Origin: Deferribacteraceae bacterium
GTDB taxonomy: Bacteria > Chrysiogenota > Deferribacteres > Deferribacterales > JAISNW01
NCBI GenBank assembly: GCA_031276055.1
Contig: JAISNW010000152.1
Location: 1 to 10,191 of the forward strand
Direction of reading: 5' to 3'
DNA length: 10,191 nucleotides
Positions 1 through 7,403 of this stretch are shown here, one piece after another. The notes beneath the pieces were generated by a model. That model saw only the letters and a list, made by a program, of their open reading frames with translations. It searched no databases and was not told the origin of the DNA. The translations under genes and the position numbers were made by a program. The stretch's first letter is position 1. Each line of letters starts with the position of its first letter.

Positions 1-3000
1 AGATATTTATCACCTCCGGTAGATATGAATACCATAACAAAGGCGTTGACATCCTCCTTGATGTGCTAGGTTCTATAAAATCTGCTCTAAGCCAATCAAA
101 CACCACCATCCTTATGTTATTAACTGTAATGGGCGGGCATAACGGCGTAAACCATGACGCCATTTCGGGGGATCCTAATAAAAGATCAGATCAGGGCGAA
201 AACTGGATTTCAAGCCACTATATCTATAACCAACCGCAAGACGCCATCTTAAACGCATGCCGTAAACTCGGTTTAAATAACGCTGAAGATACAAAGGTTA
301 AGGTGATCTTTCTCCCCGCTCTTTTAGACGGCAATGACGGCTTTCTCAATATGACGTATTACGAGATTCTCACCGCCTGCGACCTTGGGGTGTTCCCATC
401 TTGGTATGAACCTTGGGGGTATACCCCGCAGGAAGCGATCGCACACGCCGTTCCCACCATTACCACAGATCTATCGGGCTTTGGAATATGGGTTCGCGAA
501 GTTGATGCAAAAAAGAGCGGGGTATCTATCCTATCAAGGCGGAATACACAATATGAGAAGACAAAGGAAGAGTTAAAGAATATCTTGCTCGAATATGCAA
601 ATATCTCTCCTGAAGAGCTTGAAGATAGACGGCGGGTTGTGCGCGCTTTAGCGAGCGAATGTTCTTGGGAGCACTTCTTCCCATATTATTTGCAAGCTTA
701 TGTTCTTGCTGCCTCGAAAGCTGAAGAGCGCGTCGCCTTTGAAGCTGAATCTACCTCCGATAGCGGAGCGATCCGTCTAACAGGCGCTGTAAATACAGAC
801 ACCCCAACCCTTAGGCTTTTCACAGCGGTTGCTCCACTCCCATCTGCAATATCAAGGATTAGGGAGCTTGCCTATAACTTCTGGTGGGCATGGAATCCCC
901 TCTGCACAGAACTTTTTTCAGACCTAAACCCGCAAGTTTGGGAATCTAGCGAGCACAACCCCGTTGCTGCTATGAAATCCGCAAGCACGCAAAGGCTTCG
1001 CTCCTTAGAAGAAGATGTAGTATTCTTGCGCCTATATAACAGCGTCCTTGACGGGTTTGATAAATATATGAAGACGCCGCTTAAAACCTTCGGCAAGATC
1101 ACGCCTGAACGCCCTATTGCTTACTTCTCCACTGAATATGGGTTGAATGAGTGCTTACAGATATACTCCGGCGGTCTAGGGGTGCTTTCAGGGGATCACC
1201 TGAAATCTGCCAGCGACCTATGTGTTCCCCTTGTCGGCGTAGGATTGCTATATAAAAACGGTTATTTTCATCAACAGATCGATAAAGATGGGCGGCAGGT
1301 TGCAGTATACCCTGAGAATGATTTTGACAACCTCCCCGTTACTATAATTAAAGACGACGAGGGCGAGCCGCTGCGTGTGGATGTGAAACTACCGGGGAGA
1401 ACTCTATTTGCTCAGATATGGCTAGTAAATGTGGGGCGGATCTCCCTCTACCTTATGGATACAGATATTCCTGAGAATACCCCTGACGACCGCCGCATAA
1501 CAGCGCGTCTATATGAAGCTGATAGAGATATGCGCATCCGTCAAGAGATTCTCTTAGGGATCGGAGGGGTGCGTATGCTGAACATATTGAAGATCACCCC
1601 TGCCTGCTACCATATGAACGAGGGGCACTCCGCATTCCTCATTATTGAGCGGATACGCCATTTAGTGCAAGAGAAAGGGTTGACATTTCAAGAGGCGGGC
1701 GAGGTTGTTAAAGGTTCAAACCTCTTTACGACGCATACCCCTATAGATGCAGGCAATGAAGTTTTCAGCGTTGAGCGGATGCACGATTACTTCACCCCCT
1801 ATGCCCACAATATGGGGATATCTTGGGGTGATTTTGTAAGTATGGGGCAGTTTGCGGGCACAGAGCGGAGCAATATCTTTGAGATGACGGTCCTTGCCCT
1901 AAAATACTCGTATAAAGCAAATGGTGTGAGCGAGCTTCACGGTTATGTAGCTAGGAATATGTGGAAGAATGGGTGGAAAAAGATTCCCACAGTTGAAGTG
2001 CCTATAGGCTTTGTCACCAATGGGGTTCATATGCCATCGTATGTGGGCTATTCTATGCAGATGCTGCTGCAGAGGGAGCTTAGCGAAAGCTGGATATATG
2101 AAGGTCCTGAGTCTCCTATATGGGAGCGGATCGACCATATTCCCGACAGCCAGATTTGGAGCTCAAAGCAGCTGCAGAAGTCGGCGTTGATCTCTCGGAT
2201 ACGCGAGAGCCTCCCTGCACTCTTCAAGAAACTTTCAGTCCCCTATGATCTGCAAAAGCAGGCTTTGGCGCACCTTAACCCCAACTCCCTTATTATAGGC
2301 TTTGCAAGACGTTTTGCTCCATATAAGAGGGCAAACCTTTTATTTGCAGATATAGAGCGTTTCAGCAATATTGTAAACGATGAAAACCACCCCGTTATCT
2401 TTGTTTTTGCAGGAAAAGCGCACCCAGCGGATACTCAAGGGGCGGATATTATGCAGAGCGTAATCAACTATATGAGAGATCCTCGTTTTATTGGGAAGGT
2501 TTTCTTCATAGAAGATTATGATCTTGAAGTGTCGCGCTGCCTTGTGCAAGGGTGCGATGTTTGGCTTAACACCCCGCGTAGACCCTATGAAGCCTCCGGA
2601 ACGAGCGGACAGAAAGTGCCGGTAAACGGAGGGTTGAATCTGAGCATCTCTGACGGGTGGTGGTGCGAAGGGTATAACGGAAAGAACGGGTGGACTATAG
2701 GACCTGTGGCGAGAAATGAGATACTCCTTGATCAGAACGATTACAACGATGCATCTTCGCTCTACACGCTCTTAGAAGATTCTGTCATCCCCGCTTTTTA
2801 TGGGCGCTCCTCTGACAACCTCCCGCATAACTGGATTGAACTGATGAAGAACTCCATGAAAACTCTTGTCGGCATGTATGGCTCTAACCGCATGGTGAAT
2901 GATTATGTTCACGACTACTATATGCCTGCAGCAAGACGTTATCTTGATCTTGCGGCTGAAGACAACTCCCTTGCTAAACACATTTCGGCATGGAAAGCCT

Positions 3001-3356
3001 CTGCAGCAGGGAGATTCAGCACTGTAAAGATCAACGAGATCACGATAGACGGGCTTGAAAACAACCAGATGAAGATTAACGAGCCTATCAGCATTAAGGT
3101 GTATCTAACCGCAGGAGAGATGATGCCTGAGGAGCTGCTTGTGCAGTTTGTGGTAGGTTCAGGTTCTGGCAGCGAATACACATCAAAGCCTGATATAGTT
3201 GAGATGAAACGGGCGGGAGTAAACCGCAACACCCTTATATATAAAGCCAAATATATGGTATCTAGGGAAGGCAAACAGCTTTACGGCGTGCGGGTATTTC
3301 CGGTGATGAAAGGGCTTGCTTCCCCGCTAGACACGCAGCTTGTGCTCTGGGGTTAG
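1..3356 (+). CDS. Fused glycogen synthase (GT3) / alpha-glucan phosphorylase (GT35), 5' partial
   Basis: The reading frame is open from base 3, so the start lies upstream; the ATG at 63 is internal. The first codons read SGRYEYHNKGVD, a typical GT3 (eukaryotic-type glycogen synthase) motif. Counting residues from base 63, the GT3 C-terminal half runs to about 225 and carries PSWYEPWGYTPQEA (112-125) and SGFG (138-141). After a linker, a short-type alpha-glucan phosphorylase begins near 260 with the DUF3417-like stretch RELAYNFWWAWNP. It continues with HMNEGHSAF (517-525), FARRFAPYKRA (747-757) and EASGTSGQKVPVNGG, whose lysine (851, codon 2613-2615) is the expected PLP-binding residue. A beta-rich tail of about 110 residues ends the protein, as in short-form phosphorylases. 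Known chemistry: GT3 extends alpha-1,4-glucan from a nucleotide sugar, and GT35 releases glucose-1-phosphate. Both halves keep their signature motifs, so a cytoplasmic bifunctional glycogen enzyme is inferred. No frameshift separates the two domains. Confidence 0.93.
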   Translation, partial: IFITSGRYEYHNKGVDILLDVLGSIKSALSQSNTTILMLLTVMGGHNGVNHDAISGDPNKRSDQGENWISSHYIYNQPQDAILNACRKLGLNNAEDTKVKVIFLPALLDGNDGFLNMTYYEILTACDLGVFPSWYEPWGYTPQEAIAHAVPTITTDLSGFGIWVREVDAKKSGVSILSRRNTQYEKTKEELKNILLEYANISPEELEDRRRVVRALASECSWEHFFPYYLQAYVLAASKAEERVAFEAESTSDSGAIRLTGAVNTDTPTLRLFTAVAPLPSAISRIRELAYNFWWAWNPLCTELFSDLNPQVWESSEHNPVAAMKSASTQRLRSLEEDVVFLRLYNSVLDGFDKYMKTPLKTFGKITPERPIAYFSTEYGLNECLQIYSGGLGVLSGDHLKSASDLCVPLVGVGLLYKNGYFHQQIDKDGRQVAVYPENDFDNLPVTIIKDDEGEPLRVDVKLPGRTLFAQIWLVNVGRISLYLMDTDIPENTPDDRRITARLYEADRDMRIRQEILLGIGGVRMLNILKITPACYHMNEGHSAFLIIERIRHLVQEKGLTFQEAGEVVKGSNLFTTHTPIDAGNEVFSVERMHDYFTPYAHNMGISWGDFVSMGQFAGTERSNIFEMTVLALKYSYKANGVSELHGYVARNMWKNGWKKIPTVEVPIGFVTNGVHMPSYVGYSMQMLLQRELSESWIYEGPESPIWERIDHIPDSQIWSSKQLQKSALISRIRESLPALFKKLSVPYDLQKQALAHLNPNSLIIGFARRFAPYKRANLLFADIERFSNIVNDENHPVIFVFAGKAHPADTQGADIMQSVINYMRDPRFIGKVFFIEDYDLEVSRCLVQGCDVWLNTPRRPYEASGTSGQKVPVNGGLNLSISDGWWCEGYNGKNGWTIGPVARNEILLDQNDYNDASSLYTLLEDSVIPAFYGRSSDNLPHNWIELMKNSMKTLVGMYGSNRMVNDYVHDYYMPAARRYLDLAAEDNSLAKHISAWKASAAGRFSTVKINEITIDGLENNQMKINEPISIKVYLTAGEMMPEELLVQFVVGSGSGSEYTSKPDIVEMKRAGVNRNTLIYKAKYMVSREGKQLYGVRVFPVMKGLASPLDTQLVLWG

Positions 3357-3373
3357 ACAAGAGTTAGACAAGG
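3352..3373. repeat. 11-bp tandem duplication across the stop codon
   Basis: GTTAGACAAGA (3352-3362) is followed directly by GTTAGACAAGG (3363-3373), differing only in the last base. The first copy contains the TAG stop of the glycogen enzyme gene and the second copy repeats that TAG in another phase. It looks like a small slippage duplication; no function is evident. Confidence 0.6.
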
Positions 3374-3377
3374 GGTA

Positions 3378-3398
3378 GAGGCGGCGGCAAGCCGCCTC
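3378..3398. terminator. GC-rich hairpin between convergent genes, possible terminator
   Basis: GAGGCGGC (3378-3385) pairs perfectly with GCCGCCTC (3391-3398) around the 5-base loop GGCAA. It lies 21 bases after the glycogen enzyme stop and 27 bases beyond the stop of the opposing sensor gene, where a shared bidirectional terminator would be expected. No U-run follows on either strand, so it is not a canonical intrinsic terminator; it could cause pausing or block 3' exonucleases. Confidence 0.4.
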
Positions 3399-3425
3399 CC
3401 TCTGAAAGCAGCGGGATAAGATATT

Positions 3426-5588
3426 TTATACGGCAAATGAGAGGATTATGCTGAATTCACCCTTTTCTTCTCTAGTTTGCCACATCTCACCTAAAATCTC
3501 TCTGATAAAGAGGCGGGAGTATAGAAATACCGCATCGTTTTCAAATACATCATCACTAAAAAGTTGTCCGTCTTGCTTAAAGTTTGGCTTAAAGGTGAAT
3601 AGAATCTGGTAATCTAAACTGTCTGCTGTAATAGTAAGGCGAAATTCTCCCCAGAGCTCGGCTATCCGCCGCATAAGTTTTGTAAATAAAGCCTCGATCT
3701 CTTCTACATAAGCCGTCAACTGAACTAGCTTTGAAAGCTCATCTTCACAGATTATGGCGGGAAACTTTTCCCGTTCGATAATGCTGGAGAGCATCTTGCT
3801 GGGAGAAAATAACTTTGAGCCTTCATTAAAGCTAAAGAGCCGTTCAAAACTATATAAATTTGCAATCTGGCTAAGCGCTTTTAGAACTATAGCAGAGCTA
3901 TTGCTGTCTATATTAGAACTTTGTATATAAGAAGTTATTAGCTTGCAGCGCATATCTATATAACTGCATAAATAGTTATAAATACTCCCTATCCCGCTTG
4001 TTCGTAGGGAGCGGAAACGCTCACCCTTTTTGCGTTCTATCGCAGAGCGGCGGAAAAACGGATAATTCTTCCCATCTATTGAACTTTCCGACCTCCCTGC
4101 CTGCTTAACTTTTTCTAGTTTATTCAGCATCTCGTCGTATTTCGCCTCTTTTTCAGCGACAAGCTCATATATCCCTAAAACTCCGATGATCTCCCCGTTT
4201 ATATTAAGGTTGGGTATCTTACTAATCCTATACATCTTTTCCACCTGGCCGCCTATGTTGAAACGGCTCACTCCCGTATAATACTTCATCTTCCCTGTCA
4301 AAATGTCCATATCTTGTCTTTGCATCTCTTCGGCTGTCTGGGGTGGAAATAGGGCGGAATAGCCGCGTCCTAATATCTGTCTAGAAGTTAAGCCAAGCAT
4401 TATCTGTGCGGATATATTCGCCCTCAATACCGCCCCCTCTCTATCTGTCAAGAGAAAAGCCGAAGGGAAACTGTTTAAGATAAAAGATGTTTCGGTTATC
4501 TCTTTCAGATTGGCAAAATATTCAACCGCATAGCGGTTTACATCAGAAAAAGAGGCAAGGGCGGCTTGAGAAGAGATGCTCTTAATAAAGAGGATTACCC
4601 AGATTCTGCTCTCTGAAATCTTTAAGATTACCTGCTGGGAGTGGACGCAATCAGAGCTATTAAGCTCTTTAACAACAGATTCTCGGTATTCTTCTGCGAT
4701 AAATTCAAAAAAAGAGTTTTTCCCGCCCGCTTTCCAGTTGGTTAAGCCGAGCAATAACTCGCCGCGCGGGTTTATATAGGTAATATCGCCGTCGGTTGGA
4801 TTAATGAGCGCAAGCCCTGAATATGCGTTATTAAAGATAAGTTTATATACATCTCTGCTATAGAGGAGATATTGAAGTTTTCTTAGCGCTATATATAAAA
4901 ATAGCGAAACCAGCAGCGCTAATAACAGCTTGCTTATTATAGTTATTTTAAGGGGTGTAAATTCTTGTTCTTCTAATTTGGAATATATATCAAGAGAGCC
5001 GCCTTCAAAGTTTATGGTTAAAATATTCCTAGGCTTGTTCAATGCCTTAGGAGAACCGCCGAGGATATAGCCATTTTCAGCATCTCTTACAGCAATAGCG
5101 GCTTTCCCTTGAAAATAGGTGAAATAGGCGTCTTTGGAGAGAAAGTCAGGTTCAAGCAGGAGTTGAAGGCGGCGGGCATCGCTAAGCGTAAGCTCATATA
5201 TGTAGGAGCGTCCAGTTTTACCTGTGCTTGCAGGGTTAAGATAAAAGTTAAATCTGCCTATATCCTCAGGCAGGGCAACTGCATCCTCTAAGTTAAGAGC
5301 AGATATATCCTCATTACCGAGGGCGGCAATGGTTAAAAGGTTATGAATCTCTTCCGCCTGCATATTGCGGCTTTCTATCTGCCCGCCTATATCCCTTAGA
5401 CAGAGGGCGAAACTGTAAAAGAGTCGGTTTATTCTATCTTTGAGAAGCTCAACTCTATGCTCATTTTCTATTACAGCACGGTTTTGCCCTTCTCTAAATG
5501 CCGCAGTTTCTCGAATAAGGACGGCATATGCTGTAAGTAGAGCAAATGTAATAGCTATCCCTGCAGCAAAGAGTCTAGAAAAGCTCAT
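3426..5588 (-). CDS. Membrane sensor with two PAS domains and a degenerate histidine-kinase-like C-terminus
   Basis: The start is taken as the ATG at 5588; a GTG one codon upstream (5591) abuts the pepA stop and is also possible. The product is 720 aa. Residues counted from the GTG: TM1 about 7-27; extracytoplasmic sensory region 28-214 with an N-terminal helix as in Cache-type sensors (exact family not recognised); TM2 about 215-236; PAS-like region 245-340; a clearer PAS domain 368-478 (LTDREGAVLRANISAQIMLGLT); short coiled coil 478-498. The last 190 residues resemble a kinase core in outline. A helical pair lies at 530-590, and the end FLYSRLFIREILGEMW...EKGEFSIILSF aligns with the usual final part of a HATPase_c domain. 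However, no H-box histidine, N-box asparagine, or G1/G2 glycine motif is visible. It is therefore probably a pseudokinase or partner-binding signalling protein, not an active kinase. No response regulator is adjacent. It is probably co-transcribed with pepA. Confidence 0.8.
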   Translation of the reverse strand: MSFSRLFAAGIAITFALLTAYAVLIRETAAFREGQNRAVIENEHRVELLKDRINRLFYSFALCLRDIGGQIESRNMQAEEIHNLLTIAALGNEDISALNLEDAVALPEDIGRFNFYLNPASTGKTGRSYIYELTLSDARRLQLLLEPDFLSKDAYFTYFQGKAAIAVRDAENGYILGGSPKALNKPRNILTINFEGGSLDIYSKLEEQEFTPLKITIISKLLLALLVSLFLYIALRKLQYLLYSRDVYKLIFNNAYSGLALINPTDGDITYINPRGELLLGLTNWKAGGKNSFFEFIAEEYRESVVKELNSSDCVHSQQVILKISESRIWVILFIKSISSQAALASFSDVNRYAVEYFANLKEITETSFILNSFPSAFLLTDREGAVLRANISAQIMLGLTSRQILGRGYSALFPPQTAEEMQRQDMDILTGKMKYYTGVSRFNIGGQVEKMYRISKIPNLNINGEIIGVLGIYELVAEKEAKYDEMLNKLEKVKQAGRSESSIDGKNYPFFRRSAIERKKGERFRSLRTSGIGSIYNYLCSYIDMRCKLITSYIQSSNIDSNSSAIVLKALSQIANLYSFERLFSFNEGSKLFSPSKMLSSIIEREKFPAIICEDELSKLVQLTAYVEEIEALFTKLMRRIAELWGEFRLTITADSLDYQILFTFKPNFKQDGQLFSDDVFENDAVFLYSRLFIREILGEMWQTREEKGEFSIILSFAV

Positions 5589-5591
5589 CAC

Positions 5592-7079
5592 TTAAAAAGA
5601 ATAGTATTCCTTAATAAAGCGGTAGATAAGGCGCACGCCGAAACCGGAGGCGTCTCTGCCGAAAACTGGATGCTCATATTCCAAAAAAGCGGGGCCTGCA
5701 ATATCTATATGAATCCAAGGATAGTTGTCTACAAACTCTTTTAGGAAGAGAGCAGCAACTATAGCCCCTCCGTATTTTGGTCCGCCGGCCATATTTTGCA
5801 GATCGGCGCTCTTGCTTGCCAACCTCTCGGAATATCTCTCATATAGAGGCAGTTCCCAAACATCTTCCCCCACTTGCAAGGAAACATCCGAGAGGTGCTT
5901 GCTTAAAAATTTGCGGTTTGTGAAAACTCCCGCTATATTATCGCCCAACGCGACGGCGCATGCCCCCGTAAGGGTTGCAGCATCTATTATTAAGAGGGGT
6001 TCAGTTTTTGTGGCGAGGTATAGAGCATCCGCTAAGATAAGCCGCCCCTCTGCATCAGTATTTAACACCTCTACCTTCTTTCCTGACAGCGATAGATATA
6101 TATCGCCCGGCCTCATAGCGCCGCCTCCTATAATATTTTCCGCAAGAGGGATATACGCATGGACATTTACCTTGAGTTCAGAGGCTGCTATAAGGTTCAC
6201 CACAGCAAACACCGTTGCTGCGCCCCCCATATCCGCCTTCATGCACTCCATCCCTTGAGATGTTTTTAGATTGCTGCCTCCGGAATCAAAGGTTATCCCC
6301 TTGCCTACTAGAGCGATGTTCTCAGTTTTATCAGGCGCACCTTTATATACTAGCTTTATAAAACGAGGCGGGTTGCTGCTCCCCTTTCCAACGGCGTCTA
6401 TAAGCAATAGACCGTTGCTCTTAATAGCTGTTTCATCTAACACCTCAACCTTTACGCTTTTATATAGATGTTCAGCTGCATACTGCTCAAAGCCGATAGG
6501 CGTCATTACATTTGGTGGGAAGTTTATTAAATCTCTAGCGAGATTCACATATGTAAAGGTTAAGCTCCATTCAGATGCACTCTGATCAACATAGCGTTTC
6601 AAACGGGTTGAGGCGGTTATAATCTCCGCTTCAGCCAGCTCTAAAGGAGGTTCGCTCTTAAACTCCTTAAAAGAGTAATTGGCGAATAACACCCCTTCAA
6701 TAAAAGCTGTTGTATAGGAAAAATCTTTCCCTTCATTATACACATCCTCAAAGGCTATAATGGAGAAGGAGTATAGTTTATTATTTAGAAGAGTCTTTGC
6801 AACTTTTGCCCCTAACGCTCTATATATAAATTGGTCTTTCGGCTCTTTTGGAACTGACAGCAAAAAAACCTTTTTAAGTTTCAGCTCTAATGGGACATAA
6901 AATGAGTTTATCTGTCCATCTTCAAAATCAAAATAATCGGACTGGATAATAGTTTGCAGCTCATCGTCTATGGTTTTGCCGGTAATATCTCTTAAGACCG
7001 GCATATTCTTATACACAGGGATGATTATCGCCTCTTTGCGCGAATTGACCGCCATCTTGTTACGGCAGGAAATTTTCAT
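5592..7079 (-). CDS. pepA: Leucyl aminopeptidase (cytosol aminopeptidase, peptidase family M17)
   Basis: This enzyme removes N-terminal residues from peptides using two metal ions; M17 enzymes usually form cytoplasmic hexamers. With the ATG at 7079 as residue 1 the product is 495 aa, normal for the family. The M17 signature NTDAEGRL is present. The expected metal ligands are K260, D265, D283, D342 and E344, and the catalytic residues K272 and R346. Each sits exactly 10 positions before its E. coli PepA counterpart, so the core is complete. The N-terminal macro-like domain is about residues 1-200, more diverged. Start choice: a GTG at 7199 keeps the frame open for 40 more residues, but it has no ribosome site and would add a hydrophobic segment foreign to the family, whereas the ATG at 7079 has GGAGG five bases upstream. 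The stop is immediately followed by the sensor gene, suggesting translational coupling. Some PepA proteins also bind DNA; nothing here tests that. Confidence 0.95.
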   Translation of the reverse strand: MKISCRNKMAVNSRKEAIIIPVYKNMPVLRDITGKTIDDELQTIIQSDYFDFEDGQINSFYVPLELKLKKVFLLSVPKEPKDQFIYRALGAKVAKTLLNNKLYSFSIIAFEDVYNEGKDFSYTTAFIEGVLFANYSFKEFKSEPPLELAEAEIITASTRLKRYVDQSASEWSLTFTYVNLARDLINFPPNVMTPIGFEQYAAEHLYKSVKVEVLDETAIKSNGLLLIDAVGKGSSNPPRFIKLVYKGAPDKTENIALVGKGITFDSGGSNLKTSQGMECMKADMGGAATVFAVVNLIAASELKVNVHAYIPLAENIIGGGAMRPGDIYLSLSGKKVEVLNTDAEGRLILADALYLATKTEPLLIIDAATLTGACAVALGDNIAGVFTNRKFLSKHLSDVSLQVGEDVWELPLYERYSERLASKSADLQNMAGGPKYGGAIVAALFLKEFVDNYPWIHIDIAGPAFLEYEHPVFGRDASGFGVRLIYRFIKEYYSF

Positions 7080-7084
7080 AAACG

Positions 7085-7089
7085 CCTCC
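7085..7089 (-). promoter_or_regulatory. Ribosome binding site deciding the pepA start
   Basis: On the minus strand GGAGG is followed by CGTTT and then ATG at 7079. This strong, well-spaced Shine-Dalgarno sequence favours the ATG at 7079 over the in-frame GTG at 7199, which is preceded only by AACTTTTT. Confidence 0.8.
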
Positions 7090-7097
7090 ACCCCCAG

Positions 7098-7106
7098 ATA
7101 GTAGCA
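7098..7106 (-). promoter_or_regulatory. Possible extended -10 promoter for pepA
   Basis: Minus-strand TGCTACTAT matches an extended -10 element (TGn followed by TACTAT). The best hexamer 17 bases upstream, TTTCAT, is a poor -35. Initiation here would give a short leader of about 10-12 bases that still contains the GGAGG. The sequence match alone is modest evidence. Confidence 0.35.
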
Positions 7107-7220
7107 CAGAAAGGGAAAAAATGAAAGCAGCAAGGAGAGTTGTAAAATAGCTGATATATAAGCGGCAGCCTTCCGTAAATTCCACCTTTGCCTTTGCACA
7201 AAAAGTTAGGGGCTGCTCAA

Positions 7221-7374
7221 AAAAAACCACCGTTTAAAATAGACAGGCATTTTTGTTGCACTTAGTGGAATTAAAATTGACAAAAATTGAGAAGCTAGTA
7301 TTTATAGGATTCTATTGCTTACTGTTTTTGATTAATTAAATTAAATGCCTGTCTATTTTAAACGGTGGTTTTTT
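7221..7374. repeat. 154-bp element with perfect 32-bp inverted repeats: candidate invertible promoter or MITE
   Basis: The left arm (7221-7252) starts AAAAAACCACCG and ends AGACAGGCATTT. The right arm (7343-7374) is its exact reverse complement over all 32 bases, and the match stops at both boundaries. The 90 bp between (7253-7342) is AT-rich and has no coding capacity. The element sits between divergent pepA and the porin gene and contains a rightward promoter-like -35. Two readings fit: a recombinase-invertible promoter segment, as in known phase-variable surface loci, or a miniature inverted-repeat transposable element. No clear target-site duplication is visible, which weakens the MITE reading. 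No recombinase gene is in the window, so inversion is unproven. Confidence 0.85.
7277..7306 (+). promoter_or_regulatory. Candidate sigma-70-type promoter inside the inverted repeat, facing the porin gene
   Basis: TTGACA at 7277-7282 matches the -35 consensus exactly. The -10 is weak: TATTTA (7299-7304, spacer 16) or TTTATA (7301-7306, spacer 18). Transcription would start near 7312, giving a leader of about 90 bases that contains the right repeat arm. I found no comparably good promoter in the opposite direction within the loop. Confidence 0.45.
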
Positions 7375-7384
7375 ATAGACAGGT

Positions 7385-7391
7385 AGAAGGA
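7385..7391 (+). promoter_or_regulatory. Ribosome binding site for the porin gene
   Basis: AGAAGGA lies 12 bases before the GTG at 7404. The spacing is slightly long, but this is the only purine-rich site upstream. The earlier in-frame GTG at 7365 lies inside the right inverted-repeat arm and has no such site. Confidence 0.5.
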
Positions 7392-7403
7392 ATTGGCTTA
7401 ATT

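Noticed and set aside
2939..3274. 111-codon minus-strand frame opposite the phosphorylase C-terminal domain
   Set aside because: It is an antisense shadow of a well-supported coding region, with no recognisable protein features.
5725..6585. Long plus-strand reading frames opposite pepA (5725-6258 and 6271-6585)
   Set aside because: They are antisense to a complete, motif-rich aminopeptidase, show no recognisable domain, and are explained by the codon bias of the real gene.
7207..7228. GGGGCTGCTCAAAAAA left of the inverted repeat as an insertion-sequence end
   Set aside because: It looks loosely like the G-rich/A-rich tips of some insertion sequences, but no matching inverted copy exists on the right side and no transposase is present.
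7221..7374. The inverted repeat as a simple intrinsic terminator
   Set aside because: The right arm ends in a T-run, but a 90-base loop and 32-bp perfect arms with no upstream gene reading into it do not fit a terminator.
7365..7403. GTG at 7365 as the start of the porin gene
   Set aside because: It lies inside the right inverted-repeat arm, has no ribosome site, and would put 13 residues with no signal-peptide character before a well-formed signal peptide starting at 7404.
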